In this document: positions 46,206 through 54,287 of the stretch, piece by piece | How the letters are laid out: each line of letters starts with the position of its first letter | How positions within the stretch are numbered: the first letter of the stretch is position 1 | Assembly (NCBI GenBank): GCA_041685145.1 | Contig: JAWLGJ010000001.1 | Location: 1-64,000, forward strand | Source of the DNA: JAWLGJ01 sp041685145 | Lineage (GTDB): Bacteria; Pseudomonadota; Alphaproteobacteria; Rhodospirillales; Magnetospirillaceae | Length of the DNA stretch: 64,000 nucleotides | Direction: 5' to 3' | Translations under genes and position numbers: made by a program | The notes under the pieces: model-generated | Seen by the model: the letters and a program-made list of their open reading frames with translations, nothing else | Told to the model about the DNA's origin: nothing | The model's database searches: none

Positions 46206-47231
46206 TCAACGCCGGCGGTAGCGCCACACTCCGTCGTCGCCGGTTTCGCGCAGGAGTTCGCCGCGGCCGATGAGGTAATGGGCGTGGGCGATGCCCTCGC
46301 CGACCGCGAACACCGTCTGATGCAGGTCGAGCTTGCGCGTGAACAGCGCCCGCATAAGCTCGGCGCCGGTGGCCGGGCGCGCGCAGGCCTCCAGCGTCCT
46401 CGCCAGGCGCTCGTCGTGATGGACGTCGATGGCGTCCAGCCGCGCGTGCAGCCCCCGGAAGGGCAGGCCGTGCGAGGGCAGCACCAGCACGTCCTCGGGC
46501 AGGTCGCGGAACTGCGCCAGCGACTTCAGGAACAGCCCCAGCGGGTCGGCGTCGGGCTCCTGCGGCCAGACGCCGACGATGGGGGTGATGCGCGGCAGGA
46601 TCTGATCGCCGGAGATCAACACGTTCAGTTCGGCGCAATACAGGCAGGCGTGTTCGGCGGCGTGGCCCTGGCCGATCATCACCCGCCAGCGGCGACCGCC
46701 GATCTCCAATTCGTCGCCGTCGGCGATGCGCTGAAGGACACGCGGTATGCTGTGAATGCGCGAACGATAGACATGCCCCCGCGCCTCCACGGCGCCCAGG
46801 GTCTCGGCATCGACGCCCGTGCGACGGTAGAACTCGACCTGGGTGGCGACGAAGTCCGCCTCCGGCTCGACGCTCAACATGCGGCCGAACAGCCATTCGC
46901 CCAGGGTCGCCGTCAGGGTCACGCCCCATTGCTCGCACAGCCAGCCCGACAGCCCCATGTGATCGGGATGGAAATGCGTGGCGATCAGCCGGCGCACGGG
47001 CCGCCCGTCCAGCGCCTCGGCCCGCACCCGCTGCCACAGGGCCTTGGTCTCGTCGTTGCCCATGCCGGTGTCGACCTGGGCCCAGCCCTCGCCGTCATCC
47101 AGAAGCCACAGATTGATGTGGTCGAGGGCGAAGGGCAGCGGCATCCGCAGCCAGAAGATCCCCGGCGCCACCTCCTCGCGGGTGGCTGGCTGGGGGGGAT
47201 GCGGGAACGGGTACTGCAAGGCCGATGTCAC
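46206..47231 (-). CDS. MBL-fold metallo-hydrolase with C-terminal winged-helix extension
   Basis: A 341-residue metallo-beta-lactamase-fold protein with IATHFHPDHMGLSGWL, GQGHAAEHACLYCAEL (third ligand region), and GDQILPRITP, then VLPSHGLPFRGLH. The C-terminal region (about 270-341, with MRALFTRKLDLHQTVFAVGE) resembles the winged-helix domain of LACTB2/glyoxalase-II-like hydrolases. The GTG at 47231 is chosen because GGAGGA lies eight bases upstream and the longer frame is Arg/Pro-rich. It precedes the persulfide dioxygenase-like gene by 55 bp on the same strand. The substrate is unknown, perhaps a thioester. Confidence 0.83.
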   Translation of the reverse strand: MTSALQYPFPHPPQPATREEVAPGIFWLRMPLPFALDHINLWLLDDGEGWAQVDTGMGNDETKALWQRVRAEALDGRPVRRLIATHFHPDHMGLSGWLCEQWGVTLTATLGEWLFGRMLSVEPEADFVATQVEFYRRTGVDAETLGAVEARGHVYRSRIHSIPRVLQRIADGDELEIGGRRWRVMIGQGHAAEHACLYCAELNVLISGDQILPRITPIVGVWPQEPDADPLGLFLKSLAQFRDLPEDVLVLPSHGLPFRGLHARLDAIDVHHDERLARTLEACARPATGAELMRALFTRKLDLHQTVFAVGEGIAHAHYLIGRGELLRETGDDGVWRYRRR

Positions 47232-47302
47232 GGTGCGATTCCTCCTGGTGGCGCGGGCTAGTGCTTGGCACATTTCCTCGCGTGAAGGCAAGGGGCGGCA
47301 GG

Positions 47303-47788
47303 ATGCGACACGCGAACGGACCCTTAGGGGCGGCAATGGGATGGGCGGTGCTGGCGGCGGCGCTGATGGCGGGCGGATGCGCCGCCCGGGCGCAGGGCCT
47401 CGGGGCGCCGGGCGAGATGCGGCCGCCACTGGAGCCGCTGGCCGTCGTCGACGAGGTCGACCTGCGGCGCGATGACGCCACCGGCGGCCTGGTGATCGTC
47501 GCCCGCGGCCAGGCCAACACCGGCGGCTGGAGCGAGCCGCGCCTCGTCCGCGTCGCTGCGGTGGCGGGCGCGGCGCCGGCGCCGGAGGGGGTGGCGAGCT
47601 TCGTGCTGGCGGCGGCGCCGCCGCAGGGGATGGCCACCCAGGCCTTTGCCCGCGTCGAGACGGCGGCGCTGTGGCCGCAACCGCCCCAGCGCCTGCGCGG
47701 CGTGCGGGTGCTGGCGCGGTCGGGATGCGCCGGCGCCTGGGTGGCGGGCGCCGGGGGCGGCGACCCCTGCGGCGCGCCGGCGGAATAG
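47303..47788 (+). CDS. Putative lipoprotein of unknown function
   Basis: A 161-residue protein that I do not recognise. It has an N-terminal hydrophobic segment (GAAMGWAVLAAALMAGGCAA) with a probable lipidated cysteine C26, though the lipobox A-G-G-C is imperfect. The rest is a small Ala/Pro-rich domain with IVARGQANTGGWSEPRLVRV and a cysteine pair near the C terminus (RSGCAGAW, GDPCGAP). ATG 47303 follows AAGGGG. It diverges from the MBL gene and converges with cytochrome P460 with only 8 bp between stop codons. Confidence 0.6.
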   Translation: MRHANGPLGAAMGWAVLAAALMAGGCAARAQGLGAPGEMRPPLEPLAVVDEVDLRRDDATGGLVIVARGQANTGGWSEPRLVRVAAVAGAAPAPEGVASFVLAAAPPQGMATQAFARVETAALWPQPPQRLRGVRVLARSGCAGAWVAGAGGGDPCGAPAE

Positions 47789-47796
47789 CTGCTCCG

Positions 47797-48339
47797 CTAC
47801 TGCGTTAGACGGTCGTGGTTGAACACATAGTCACCGCCCTCGGCGGTCTGGTGACAGGCGATGCAACCTTCCTCGGCCCCTTTGGCCACCCGCCCGGCCA
47901 GCGGCTGTCCCTGCGGGTTGGTTTGCAGGCTCCCGTCGGGATTGTACTTCGCCCAGAACCAGTCGCGGTTGTCGGGGTCGTAACCCGCTTCGCGCTTGAA
48001 CATCACCGTAATGGAGTCGACGTTCTGGTCGGGGGCGTTCCAGACCTCCTCGATGGTGGTATCCATGTAATTGGATTTGGCGATGGCGATGCCGGTGTGG
48101 CCTTCCACCGTTACGTCGCCCTCCAGGTTCGTGAGCACCACGCCGTGGGGTTCGGTGCCATCATAAGGCTTGGAGACGAACGCATCCTCGCCGACGAGCC
48201 GCGCCTCGGCAAGCGCCCGCCACAGGGCTTCGGCATAGGCGGTGTCCTCGTCATTCCCGAACGGCGGTTCCTGAGCCACGGCAACGCCGAAGCCCAGTGC
48301 CAACAGGAGCACTCCCGACATGGTGAGGCTCGGTTTCAT
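47797..48339 (-). CDS. Cytochrome P460 family protein
   Basis: A 180-residue periplasmic c-type heme protein. A signal peptide (residues 1 to about 22, LLLALGFGVAVAQ) precedes the P460 fold, with HGVVLTNLEGDVTVEGHTG and FWAKYNPDGSLQTN. The heme-binding motif CIACH (C159-C162-H163) is close to the C terminus as in the family. Characterised members oxidise hydroxylamine or bind NO and use a lysine-heme crosslink; the equivalent lysine was not verified here. AGGAGG precedes the ATG. It is probably monocistronic. Confidence 0.88.
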   Translation of the reverse strand: MKPSLTMSGVLLLALGFGVAVAQEPPFGNDEDTAYAEALWRALAEARLVGEDAFVSKPYDGTEPHGVVLTNLEGDVTVEGHTGIAIAKSNYMDTTIEEVWNAPDQNVDSITVMFKREAGYDPDNRDWFWAKYNPDGSLQTNPQGQPLAGRVAKGAEEGCIACHQTAEGGDYVFNHDRLTQ

Positions 48340-48364
48340 GTCAGCCTCCTCTCTCTCGGCGCAC

Positions 48365-48379
48365 GGAAGTAGGACTTCC
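48365..48379. promoter_or_regulatory. Perfect dyad upstream of cytochrome P460
   Basis: GGAAGT-AGG-ACTTCC is a perfect 6-3-6 inverted repeat 26 bp upstream of the cytochrome P460 start codon on the minus strand. It could be an operator or a short leader hairpin. No known regulator matches it by eye. Confidence 0.35.
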
Positions 48380-48512
48380 ATGTTTTTTGACCGCCAGCAC
48401 TGCGCAACTGTCGCCGCCCCCAATGAACGCCGCCTCAGCCGTTCGTGACAGGCGGCTTGACGCCGGGGCGCGGGCGTGCCATTCCCGCGCCGCCGACAAC
48501 AGCCATTCCGCC

Positions 48513-49547
48513 ATGCGCACCGACGCCTTCGACTTCGACCTGCCACGCCATCTGATCGCCGAACGCCCGGTGTCGCCGCGCGATGCCGCGCGCCTGCTGG
48601 TGGTGGGCGAGACGCTGGCCGACCGCGGGGTGCGCGACCTGCCGGCGCTGCTGCGGGCGGGCGACATCCTGGTGTGCAACGACACCCGCGTCATCCCGGC
48701 GCGCCTGTCCGGGCGCCGCGGCGAGGCCAAGGTCGAGGTGACGCTGCACGAACAAAGCGGCCCGGAGACCTGGCGCGCATTCGCCCGCCCCGCCAAGCGG
48801 CTGCGGCCGGGCGACCGGGTGGTCTTCGCCGACGACCTGGCGGCCGAGGTGGTCGAGAAGCACGACGGCGGCGAGGTCGGGCTGCGCTTCGGCGTCGGGG
48901 GGGCGGAGTTGATGGACGCCATCCGCCGCCACGGCGCCATGCCGCTGCCGCCCTACATCAAGCGCGCCGCCGCCGACCCGCGTGACCGCGACGACTACCA
49001 GACCGTCTTCGCCGCCCGCGACGGCGCCGTCGCCGCCCCCACCGCCGGGCTGCACTTCACCCCCGACCTGCTGGACCGCCTGCGGGCGGCGGGCATCGGG
49101 CGCGCCGCCCTGACGCTGCATGTCGGCGCCGGCACCTTCCTGCCGGTCAAGGTCGACGACGTGCGCGAGCACAAGATGCACGCGGAATGGGGCGAGATCA
49201 CCGCCGCCACCGCCGAGGCCGTCAATGCCGCCCGCGCCGCCGGCGGCCGGGTGGTGGCGGTGGGCACGACGGCGCTGCGCCTGCTGGAATCGGCCGCCGA
49301 CGAGGCGGGGAGGCTGCACCCGTTCCGGGACCGGACCGACATCTTCATCACGCCGGGTTACCGCTTCAAGATCGCCGACCTGCTGCTGACCAATTTCCAC
49401 CTGCCGCGTTCGACCCTGTTCATGCTGGTGTGCGCGTTCTCGGGGCGCGAGCGGATGCTGGCCGCCTATGAGCACGCCAAGGCCGGCGGCTATCGATTCT
49501 ATTCCTACGGCGACGCCTGCCTGCTGGAGCGGAGGGACGCGGCGTGA
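48513..49547 (+). CDS. queA: S-adenosylmethionine:tRNA ribosyltransferase-isomerase
   Basis: A 344-residue enzyme that transfers and isomerises the ribosyl group of SAM onto preQ1 in tRNA to give epoxyqueuosine. It starts MRTDAFDFDLPRHLIAERPV and has the family motifs VCNDTRVIPARLSGRRG, VAAPTAGLHFTPDLL, TLHVGAGTFLPVKVDDVREH and LLTNFHLPRSTLFMLVCAFS. No good Shine-Dalgarno precedes 48513, but the N terminus is conserved. Its stop overlaps the tgt GTG start (GTGA at 49544-49547), so queA-tgt-queF are translationally coupled. Confidence 0.96.
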   Translation: MRTDAFDFDLPRHLIAERPVSPRDAARLLVVGETLADRGVRDLPALLRAGDILVCNDTRVIPARLSGRRGEAKVEVTLHEQSGPETWRAFARPAKRLRPGDRVVFADDLAAEVVEKHDGGEVGLRFGVGGAELMDAIRRHGAMPLPPYIKRAAADPRDRDDYQTVFAARDGAVAAPTAGLHFTPDLLDRLRAAGIGRAALTLHVGAGTFLPVKVDDVREHKMHAEWGEITAATAEAVNAARAAGGRVVAVGTTALRLLESAADEAGRLHPFRDRTDIFITPGYRFKIADLLLTNFHLPRSTLFMLVCAFSGRERMLAAYEHAKAGGYRFYSYGDACLLERRDAA

Positions 49548-50662
49548 GGTTCGAGTTGCTCGGCACCGACGGCGGCGCGCGGCGCGGGCGCCTGCACACC
49601 GCCCACGGCAGCGTCGAGACCCCGGCCTTCATGCCGGTGGGCACCGCCGCGACCGTGAAGGCGATGCGGCCGGAATCGGTGCGGGCGACGGGGGCCGAGA
49701 TCCTGCTCGGCAACACCTACCACCTGATGCTGCGCCCGGGGGCCGAGCGCGTGGCGCGGCTGGGCGGCCTGCACCGCTTCATGGGCTGGCCGGGGCCGAT
49801 CCTGACCGACTCCGGGGGCTTCCAGGTGATGAGCCTGGCGGCGCTGCGAAAACTGACCGAGGAGGGCGTCACCTTTCAGTCGCACATCGACGGCAGCCGC
49901 CACACCCTGACCCCGGAAAGCGCCGTCGACATCCAGCGCCTGCTGGACGCCGACATCACGATGGCCTTCGACGAGTGCACCCCCTTTCCCGCCACCGAGA
50001 AGCAGGCGGCGGAGTCGATGCGCCTGTCGATGCGCTGGGCGGCACGCTCGCGCGAGGCCTTCGTCGAGCGCGCCGGCTACGGCATCTTCGGCATCAACCA
50101 GGGCGGCGTGTACCCCGATCTGCGCGCCGAATCGGCGGCGGCGCTGCTGGAGATCGGCTTTCACGGCTATGCCGTCGGCGGCCTGGCGGTGGGCGAGGGG
50201 CGCGAGGCGATGTTCGCGGTGCTGGATGCCGCCACGCCCCTGTTGCCGGCGGACAAGCCGCGCTATCTGATGGGGGTGGGCAAGCCGGCGGACATCGTCG
50301 GCGCGGTGCGGCGCGGCATCGACATGTTCGACTGCGTGCTGCCGACGCGCTCGGGGCGCACCGGCCAGGCCTTCACGCGGCGTGGCACCGTCAATATCCG
50401 CAACGCCCGGCACGCCGACGACCCGCGGCCGTTGGACGCTGAGTGCGCCTGCCCGGCCTGCCGCGACCACAGCCGCGCCTATCTGCACCATCTGGTCAAG
50501 AGCGACGAAATCCTGGGGTTGATGCTGATGACGTGGCACAATCTGCACTATTACCAGGATCTGATGCGCGGCCTGCGCGGGGCGGTGGAGACCGGCGAGA
50601 TGGCGGCCTTCGCCGCCGCTTTCGACGCCGAGCAGGCGATGGGCGACATCGAACCCCTGTGA
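49544..50662 (+). CDS. tgt: tRNA-guanine transglycosylase
   Basis: A 372-residue enzyme that exchanges guanine-34 of GUN tRNAs for preQ1. It has ETPAFMPVGTAATVKAMRPE, LTDSGGFQVMSLAALRK, FDECTPFPATEKQAAESM, the nucleophile region RRGIDMFDCVLPTRSGRTG, and the zinc site in AECACPACRDHSRAYLHHLV. The start codon is GTG at 49544 inside the GTGA overlap with queA. It is the second gene of the queuosine cluster. Confidence 0.97.
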   Translation: MRFELLGTDGGARRGRLHTAHGSVETPAFMPVGTAATVKAMRPESVRATGAEILLGNTYHLMLRPGAERVARLGGLHRFMGWPGPILTDSGGFQVMSLAALRKLTEEGVTFQSHIDGSRHTLTPESAVDIQRLLDADITMAFDECTPFPATEKQAAESMRLSMRWAARSREAFVERAGYGIFGINQGGVYPDLRAESAAALLEIGFHGYAVGGLAVGEGREAMFAVLDAATPLLPADKPRYLMGVGKPADIVGAVRRGIDMFDCVLPTRSGRTGQAFTRRGTVNIRNARHADDPRPLDAECACPACRDHSRAYLHHLVKSDEILGLMLMTWHNLHYYQDLMRGLRGAVETGEMAAFAAAFDAEQAMGDIEPL

Positions 50663-51132
50663 GCGACATGACCGAGCGCGAGGAACACCGACTGGCCCAA
50701 CTGGGCCGCGCCGCCGCCATCCCCGCCGCGCCCGACGCGGCGGTGCTGGAGGTGGTGCCCAACCCCCACCAGGGCGACGTCTATCTGGTGCGATTCACGG
50801 CGCCGGAATTCACCAGCCTGTGCCCGGTGACCGGACAGCCCGACTTCGCGCATCTGGTCATCGACTATGTGCCCGAGGACTCGCTGGTCGAGAGCAAGTC
50901 GCTGAAGCTGTTCCTGGCCAGCTTTCGCAACCACGGCGCCTTCCACGAGGACTGCACGCTCGTGGTGGGCAAGCGCATCGTCGAGGCGGCCGAGCCGCGC
51001 TGGCTCCGCATCGGCGGCTACTGGTATCCGCGCGGCGGCATCCCCATCGACATCTTCTGGCAGACCGGCGAGCCCCCCGAGGGCCTGTGGCTGCCCGAGC
51101 AGGGCGTGCCGCCCTACCGGGGGCGGGGGTAG
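50659..51132 (+). CDS. queF: NADPH-dependent 7-cyano-7-deazaguanine (preQ0) reductase
   Basis: A type I (short) QueF of about 157 residues reducing preQ0 to preQ1. The catalytic cysteine lies in FTSLCPVTGQPDFAHLVIDY, the substrate-binding region is EDSLVESKSLKLFLASFRNH, and the catalytic aspartate region is GAFHEDCTLVVGKR. The GTG at 50659 overlaps the tgt stop codon as GTGA, the same arrangement as queA-tgt; an in-frame ATG at 50668 is the alternative start. It closes the queA-tgt-queF unit. Confidence 0.93.
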   Translation: MSDMTEREEHRLAQLGRAAAIPAAPDAAVLEVVPNPHQGDVYLVRFTAPEFTSLCPVTGQPDFAHLVIDYVPEDSLVESKSLKLFLASFRNHGAFHEDCTLVVGKRIVEAAEPRWLRIGGYWYPRGGIPIDIFWQTGEPPEGLWLPEQGVPPYRGRG

Positions 51133-51207
51133 GCTCTCGCTCACACGCGCTCACCCCGGCGTGGAGCGTTGAGGCAACGGCCGGTTCCGCGCTGAGTGGT
51201 AACGGCC

Positions 51208-51687
51208 CTACACCGCCTCGCGCCGGCGCAGCAGCCACCACACCGCCAGAGCCCCCAGCATCTTGCTGGCGGTCATGGTGGCGACGCCGGTGGCCGACAG
51301 CAGGCCGACGCCGGACAGGAACACGACGCTGTCCAGCGGCGTGCCGATGAGGCTGGAGAGCAGCACCCGCTGCGACAGAGGCCGGCCGGTGAAGGTGTAG
51401 ACCGCCCAGTCGGCGGTTTCGCTGACCAGGAAGGCGGCGGCGCTGGCCACGGCGATGTAGGGATCGGCCATGACATAGGACAGCGCCGCGCCCAGCAGCA
51501 TCGCCAGCAGCACCCGGTGGCCGATTTCGCGCTGGGCGAAGTCGCGGGCGACGAAGACGAAGCCCACCACCAGCGCCATCGGCGGCCACATGGTGCCGTC
51601 GGGCAGCGCCACCAGCGGCGTGACGCTGAATCCGTAGTTCACGGCCACGATCAAGCCGATATACAGAAGGGTGAACGGAAAAGGCAT
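51208..51687 (-). CDS. VUT-family queuosine precursor transporter (YhhQ-like)
   Basis: A 159-residue membrane protein with five or six short hydrophobic segments and the VUT pattern: PMALVVGFVFVARDFAQREI, SAAAFLVSETADWAVYTF, and LLSSLIGTPLDSVVFLSGVG. YhhQ-type proteins import preQ0 or preQ1 or queuine. It lies between queF and queG on the opposite strand, converging with queF and diverging from queG, which supports assignment to queuosine metabolism. The protein is shorter than E. coli YhhQ, but the core motifs are intact. Confidence 0.88.
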   Translation of the reverse strand: MPFPFTLLYIGLIVAVNYGFSVTPLVALPDGTMWPPMALVVGFVFVARDFAQREIGHRVLLAMLLGAALSYVMADPYIAVASAAAFLVSETADWAVYTFTGRPLSQRVLLSSLIGTPLDSVVFLSGVGLLSATGVATMTASKMLGALAVWWLLRRREAV

Positions 51688-51744
51688 GGCGCGGCCGTCG
51701 TCGGTTTGGGATCGGCGCTACTTCTACACAATCGGGACCAGCGA

Positions 51745-52920
51745 ATGGAAGCCCCCGCGGACACGGACCACCTGAAGGAGGAGATTCGGCGCCGCGCCGC
51801 CGCCGAAGGCTTCGACGTCGTGCGCTTCGCCGCCGCCGACGCCCCGCCGGCGGCGGCCGAGCATCTGGCCGCCTATCTGCGCGACGGCCGCCACGGCGAC
51901 ATGGCCTGGATGGCGGACACCGCCCAGCGCCGCGCCGCGCCGCGCGCCCTGTGGGCCGAGGCGGCGACGGTGATCGTGCTGGGCACCAGCTACGCGCCGG
52001 GCGACGACCCGCTGCGCCTGCTGGACCGCCCCGACCGCGGCGCCGTCAGCGTCTACGCCCGCAACCGCGACTACCACGACACCGTCAAGAAGCGCCTGAA
52101 GCGCGTCGCGCGCTGGCTGCACGAAAGCCGGGACTGCGACGTCAAGGTGTTCGTCGACACCGCCCCGGTGATGGAAAAGCCCCTGGCCCAGGCGGCGGGG
52201 GCGGGCTGGCAGGGCAAGCACACCAACCTGGTCTCGCGGCGCTACGGCTCGTGGCTGTTCCTGGCGGAGATCTTCACGAGCCTGCCCCTGCCCGCGGATG
52301 CGCCGCACCCCGACCTGTGCGGCACCTGCGCGCGCTGCAAGGACGCCTGCCCCACCGCGGCCATCACCGCCGACCACCGCATCGACGCCCGGCGCTGCAT
52401 CTCCTATCTGACCATCGAGCACAAAGGTGCCATCCCGGCGGCCCTGCGCCCGCTGATCGGCAACCGGGTCTATGGCTGCGACGACTGCCTGGCGGTGTGC
52501 CCCTGGAACAAGTTCGCCCCCCCCACCCGCGAGCCCGACTTCCTGCCCCGGGCGGAGTTGCTGGCGCCGCGCCTCGCCGATCTGGCCGAGCTTGACGACG
52601 CCGCCTTTCGGGAGGTGTTCACCGCCTCGCCGGTGAAGCGGGTGGGGCGCGATCGCTTCCTGCGCAACGTGCTCATCGCCATCGGCAACAGCGGAGATAC
52701 GGCGCTGGCCGAGGTGGCGCGGCGGCGGCTGGAGGACGAATCGGCGCTGGTGCGCGGGATGGCGGTGTGGGCGCTGGGGCGCCTGCTCGATTCCGAGGAT
52801 TTCCGGCGCCTGAAGGCGGCGCGGGCGGCGGCGGAATCCGACCCCCATGTGCGCGAGGAGTGGGCGGCGGCGGACGCCCGCCAGGACACAAAGGACACCA
52901 AGCGGCCACCGGCGTCATAG
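51745..52920 (+). CDS. queG: Epoxyqueuosine reductase
   Basis: A 391-residue cobalamin and iron-sulfur enzyme reducing epoxyqueuosine to queuosine in tRNA. It has DGRHGDMAWMAD, SVYARNRDYHDTVKKRLKRV, MEKPLAQAAGAGWQGKHTNL, and two 4Fe-4S motifs, CGTCARCKDACP and CDDCLAVCP. HEAT-like repeats at the C terminus (RRRLEDESALVRGMAVWALG) are usual. The final residues RQDTKDTKRPPAS are encoded by a repeat related to the GxxExxY-element ends, so the natural C terminus has been altered by repeat sequence. Confidence 0.95.
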   Translation: MEAPADTDHLKEEIRRRAAAEGFDVVRFAAADAPPAAAEHLAAYLRDGRHGDMAWMADTAQRRAAPRALWAEAATVIVLGTSYAPGDDPLRLLDRPDRGAVSVYARNRDYHDTVKKRLKRVARWLHESRDCDVKVFVDTAPVMEKPLAQAAGAGWQGKHTNLVSRRYGSWLFLAEIFTSLPLPADAPHPDLCGTCARCKDACPTAAITADHRIDARRCISYLTIEHKGAIPAALRPLIGNRVYGCDDCLAVCPWNKFAPPTREPDFLPRAELLAPRLADLAELDDAAFREVFTASPVKRVGRDRFLRNVLIAIGNSGDTALAEVARRRLEDESALVRGMAVWALGRLLDSEDFRRLKAARAAAESDPHVREEWAAADARQDTKDTKRPPAS

Positions 52921-52943
52921 GGGTGGCCCCTTGATGTCCTTCG
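52889..52943. repeat. Gene-less inverted repeat related to the GxxExxY element ends
   Basis: Arms 52889-52910 (CAAAGGACACCAAGCGGCCACC, shown here only by its core AAGGACACCAAG) and 52922-52943 pair over about 22 bp with three mismatches around an 11-base loop that contains the queG stop codon. The core is identical to that of the 39-bp inverted repeats at 13626 and 14057. It forms a long hairpin between the convergent queG and XRE genes and probably helps end both transcripts. Confidence 0.7.
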
Positions 52944-52969
52944 TTTGTGCGGGTGACGCTCCGCCCGTG

Positions 52970-53416
52970 TCAGCGTTCGCCGACCAGCGCGCGGGCGAGG
53001 TGGCTCAGCGCCTCCTGGTGGCGCTCGTTGTCGATGGCGGCGAAATTGCGCGCCAGTTCCAGGCACATGCGCTGGCGGGTGTTGAGTTCCACCGCCCGGC
53101 TATCGTCCAACCCCTCGAAGAAATAGCTGACCGGCACCGCCAGCACCTGGGAAATCTCGTAAAGTCGGCCGGCCGAAATGCGGTTGATGCCGCGTTCGTA
53201 TTTGTGCGCCTGCTGATAGGTGACGCCGATGAGGTCGGCCATCTGCTGCTGGCTGAGGCCCAGCATGACGCGGCGTTCGCGAATGCGCGCGCCGACATGA
53301 CGGTCGGTGTCGTTGGCCCGGTTGACCGGCCGGGCCGGGGAGCGCATCCGGTCGCCTGCGTCCGTGTCGCTTCCCGTCGTCGCGCCCTCCAGGGGCGTGT
53401 ACTCCGAATCACTCAT
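52970..53416 (-). CDS. XRE-family transcriptional regulator
   Basis: A 148-residue regulator with a flexible N-terminal region (residues 1-38) and a lambda-repressor-type helix-turn-helix: VGARIRERRVMLGLSQQQMA, DLIGVTYQQAHKYERGINRI, SAGRLYEISQVLAVPVSYFF. It then has a helical C-terminal part (AVELNTRQRMCLELARNFAA). The pattern is that of small chromosomal alphaproteobacterial regulators resembling cell-cycle or stress regulators; the target is unknown. It is transcribed away from the 53.4-53.7-kb intergenic region and converges with queG across a long hairpin. Confidence 0.88.
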   Translation of the reverse strand: MSDSEYTPLEGATTGSDTDAGDRMRSPARPVNRANDTDRHVGARIRERRVMLGLSQQQMADLIGVTYQQAHKYERGINRISAGRLYEISQVLAVPVSYFFEGLDDSRAVELNTRQRMCLELARNFAAIDNERHQEALSHLARALVGER

Positions 53417-53714
53417 CTATACGTTCCCTGCAAGACCAAAAGATCATCCACTAGGCATTCCCGAAGTGGTGCTAAGCAGAGCCACTGTTTCAACCAACAA
53501 AAACTGCCCAAACATAAGCGCACCGCCTCGCCCAGGAGTTTGTGTATAAGCCGGCGGGAGTTAATGTTCGGTGAAAGAACTTAGGCGCCACTTTCACTGC
53601 GGTTGAAGCCGGCCGACGGGGCCCTCGGCGCGGCGGCGCAAGCATAGGGGAAAGCCGCGACGGAAGGCAACCGGCAGTGCCGCCGGCGCCAAGCCTGTTC
53701 GCGCGCCGCAACCC

Positions 53715-54158
53715 TCAGACGACGAGATCGAAGGCGCGCCCCGAGGCCAGGCCTGAGGCCAGCCCCGGCGGCAGCAACACCTCCCCCAGTTCCGGCGGCG
53801 CGGCGGCATCGGGCCCCGCGGCGCGGTAGGCAAGGGCGCCGCGCTGCGGCGCCTGGGCGGTGTTGTCGTTGGCGGGGGCGAGCTGCTGCGACAGCAACTG
53901 CGCCAGAAACGGCGCCGAGGCCCCGCCGGCGCCGCCACCGTCCAACAGGGTGCCGCCGGCGATGGCGTCCGGGGAGCGCGCTGGCGCCGCGGCGGCCGCC
54001 GTGGCGGCGCCGGCCGTGACCACCGGGGCCGCCGGGCGGCGCGGGGCGTCGGCGGCGTCGCCGGAAGGCCGCGGCCGACGCGGCTCCACCTCCAGGCCGA
54101 GCAGGTCACGGCCCTAGGTGAAGGAAGCGTGCGAGGTGCCGTCCAGGTGAGAAGGCAC
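53715..54158 (-). pseudogene. Small Ala/Pro-rich protein gene interrupted by an in-frame amber codon
   Basis: The frame begins at GTG 54158 with GGAGAA nine bases upstream (VPSHLDGTSHASFT). It meets TAG at 54116-54114 and continues open for 132 codons to the stop at 53715 (GRDLLGLEVEPRRP..., then PFLAQLLSQQLAPANDN, RGALAYRAAG, ending ASGRAFDLVV). The GC3 bias and the amphipathic motif after the amber codon look coding. Either a point mutation (for example CAG to TAG) disrupted the gene, translation restarts at GTG 54089, or a sequencing error is present. I do not recognise a function. Confidence 0.45.
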
Positions 54159-54287
54159 GAGGGGAATTCTCCGGCAGTCCGGCCCGCCGCCAGTGTAGCG
54201 CCGCGCGAGTCGGCCGCCAAGCGGCACTTGACCGGCGCCATAGCGCACCACATTTTACTAATATAATCGCGATGCGAGGTTCCCATC

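Noticed and set aside
48340..48512. A preQ1 riboswitch upstream of queA
   Set aside because: No preQ1-binding pseudoknot pattern was seen in the 173 bp before queA, and queA itself is not a usual target in this class.
53417..53714. A gene in the 298-bp stretch upstream of the XRE regulator
   Set aside because: Only short frames without ribosome-binding sites or coding bias; nothing supportable was seen.
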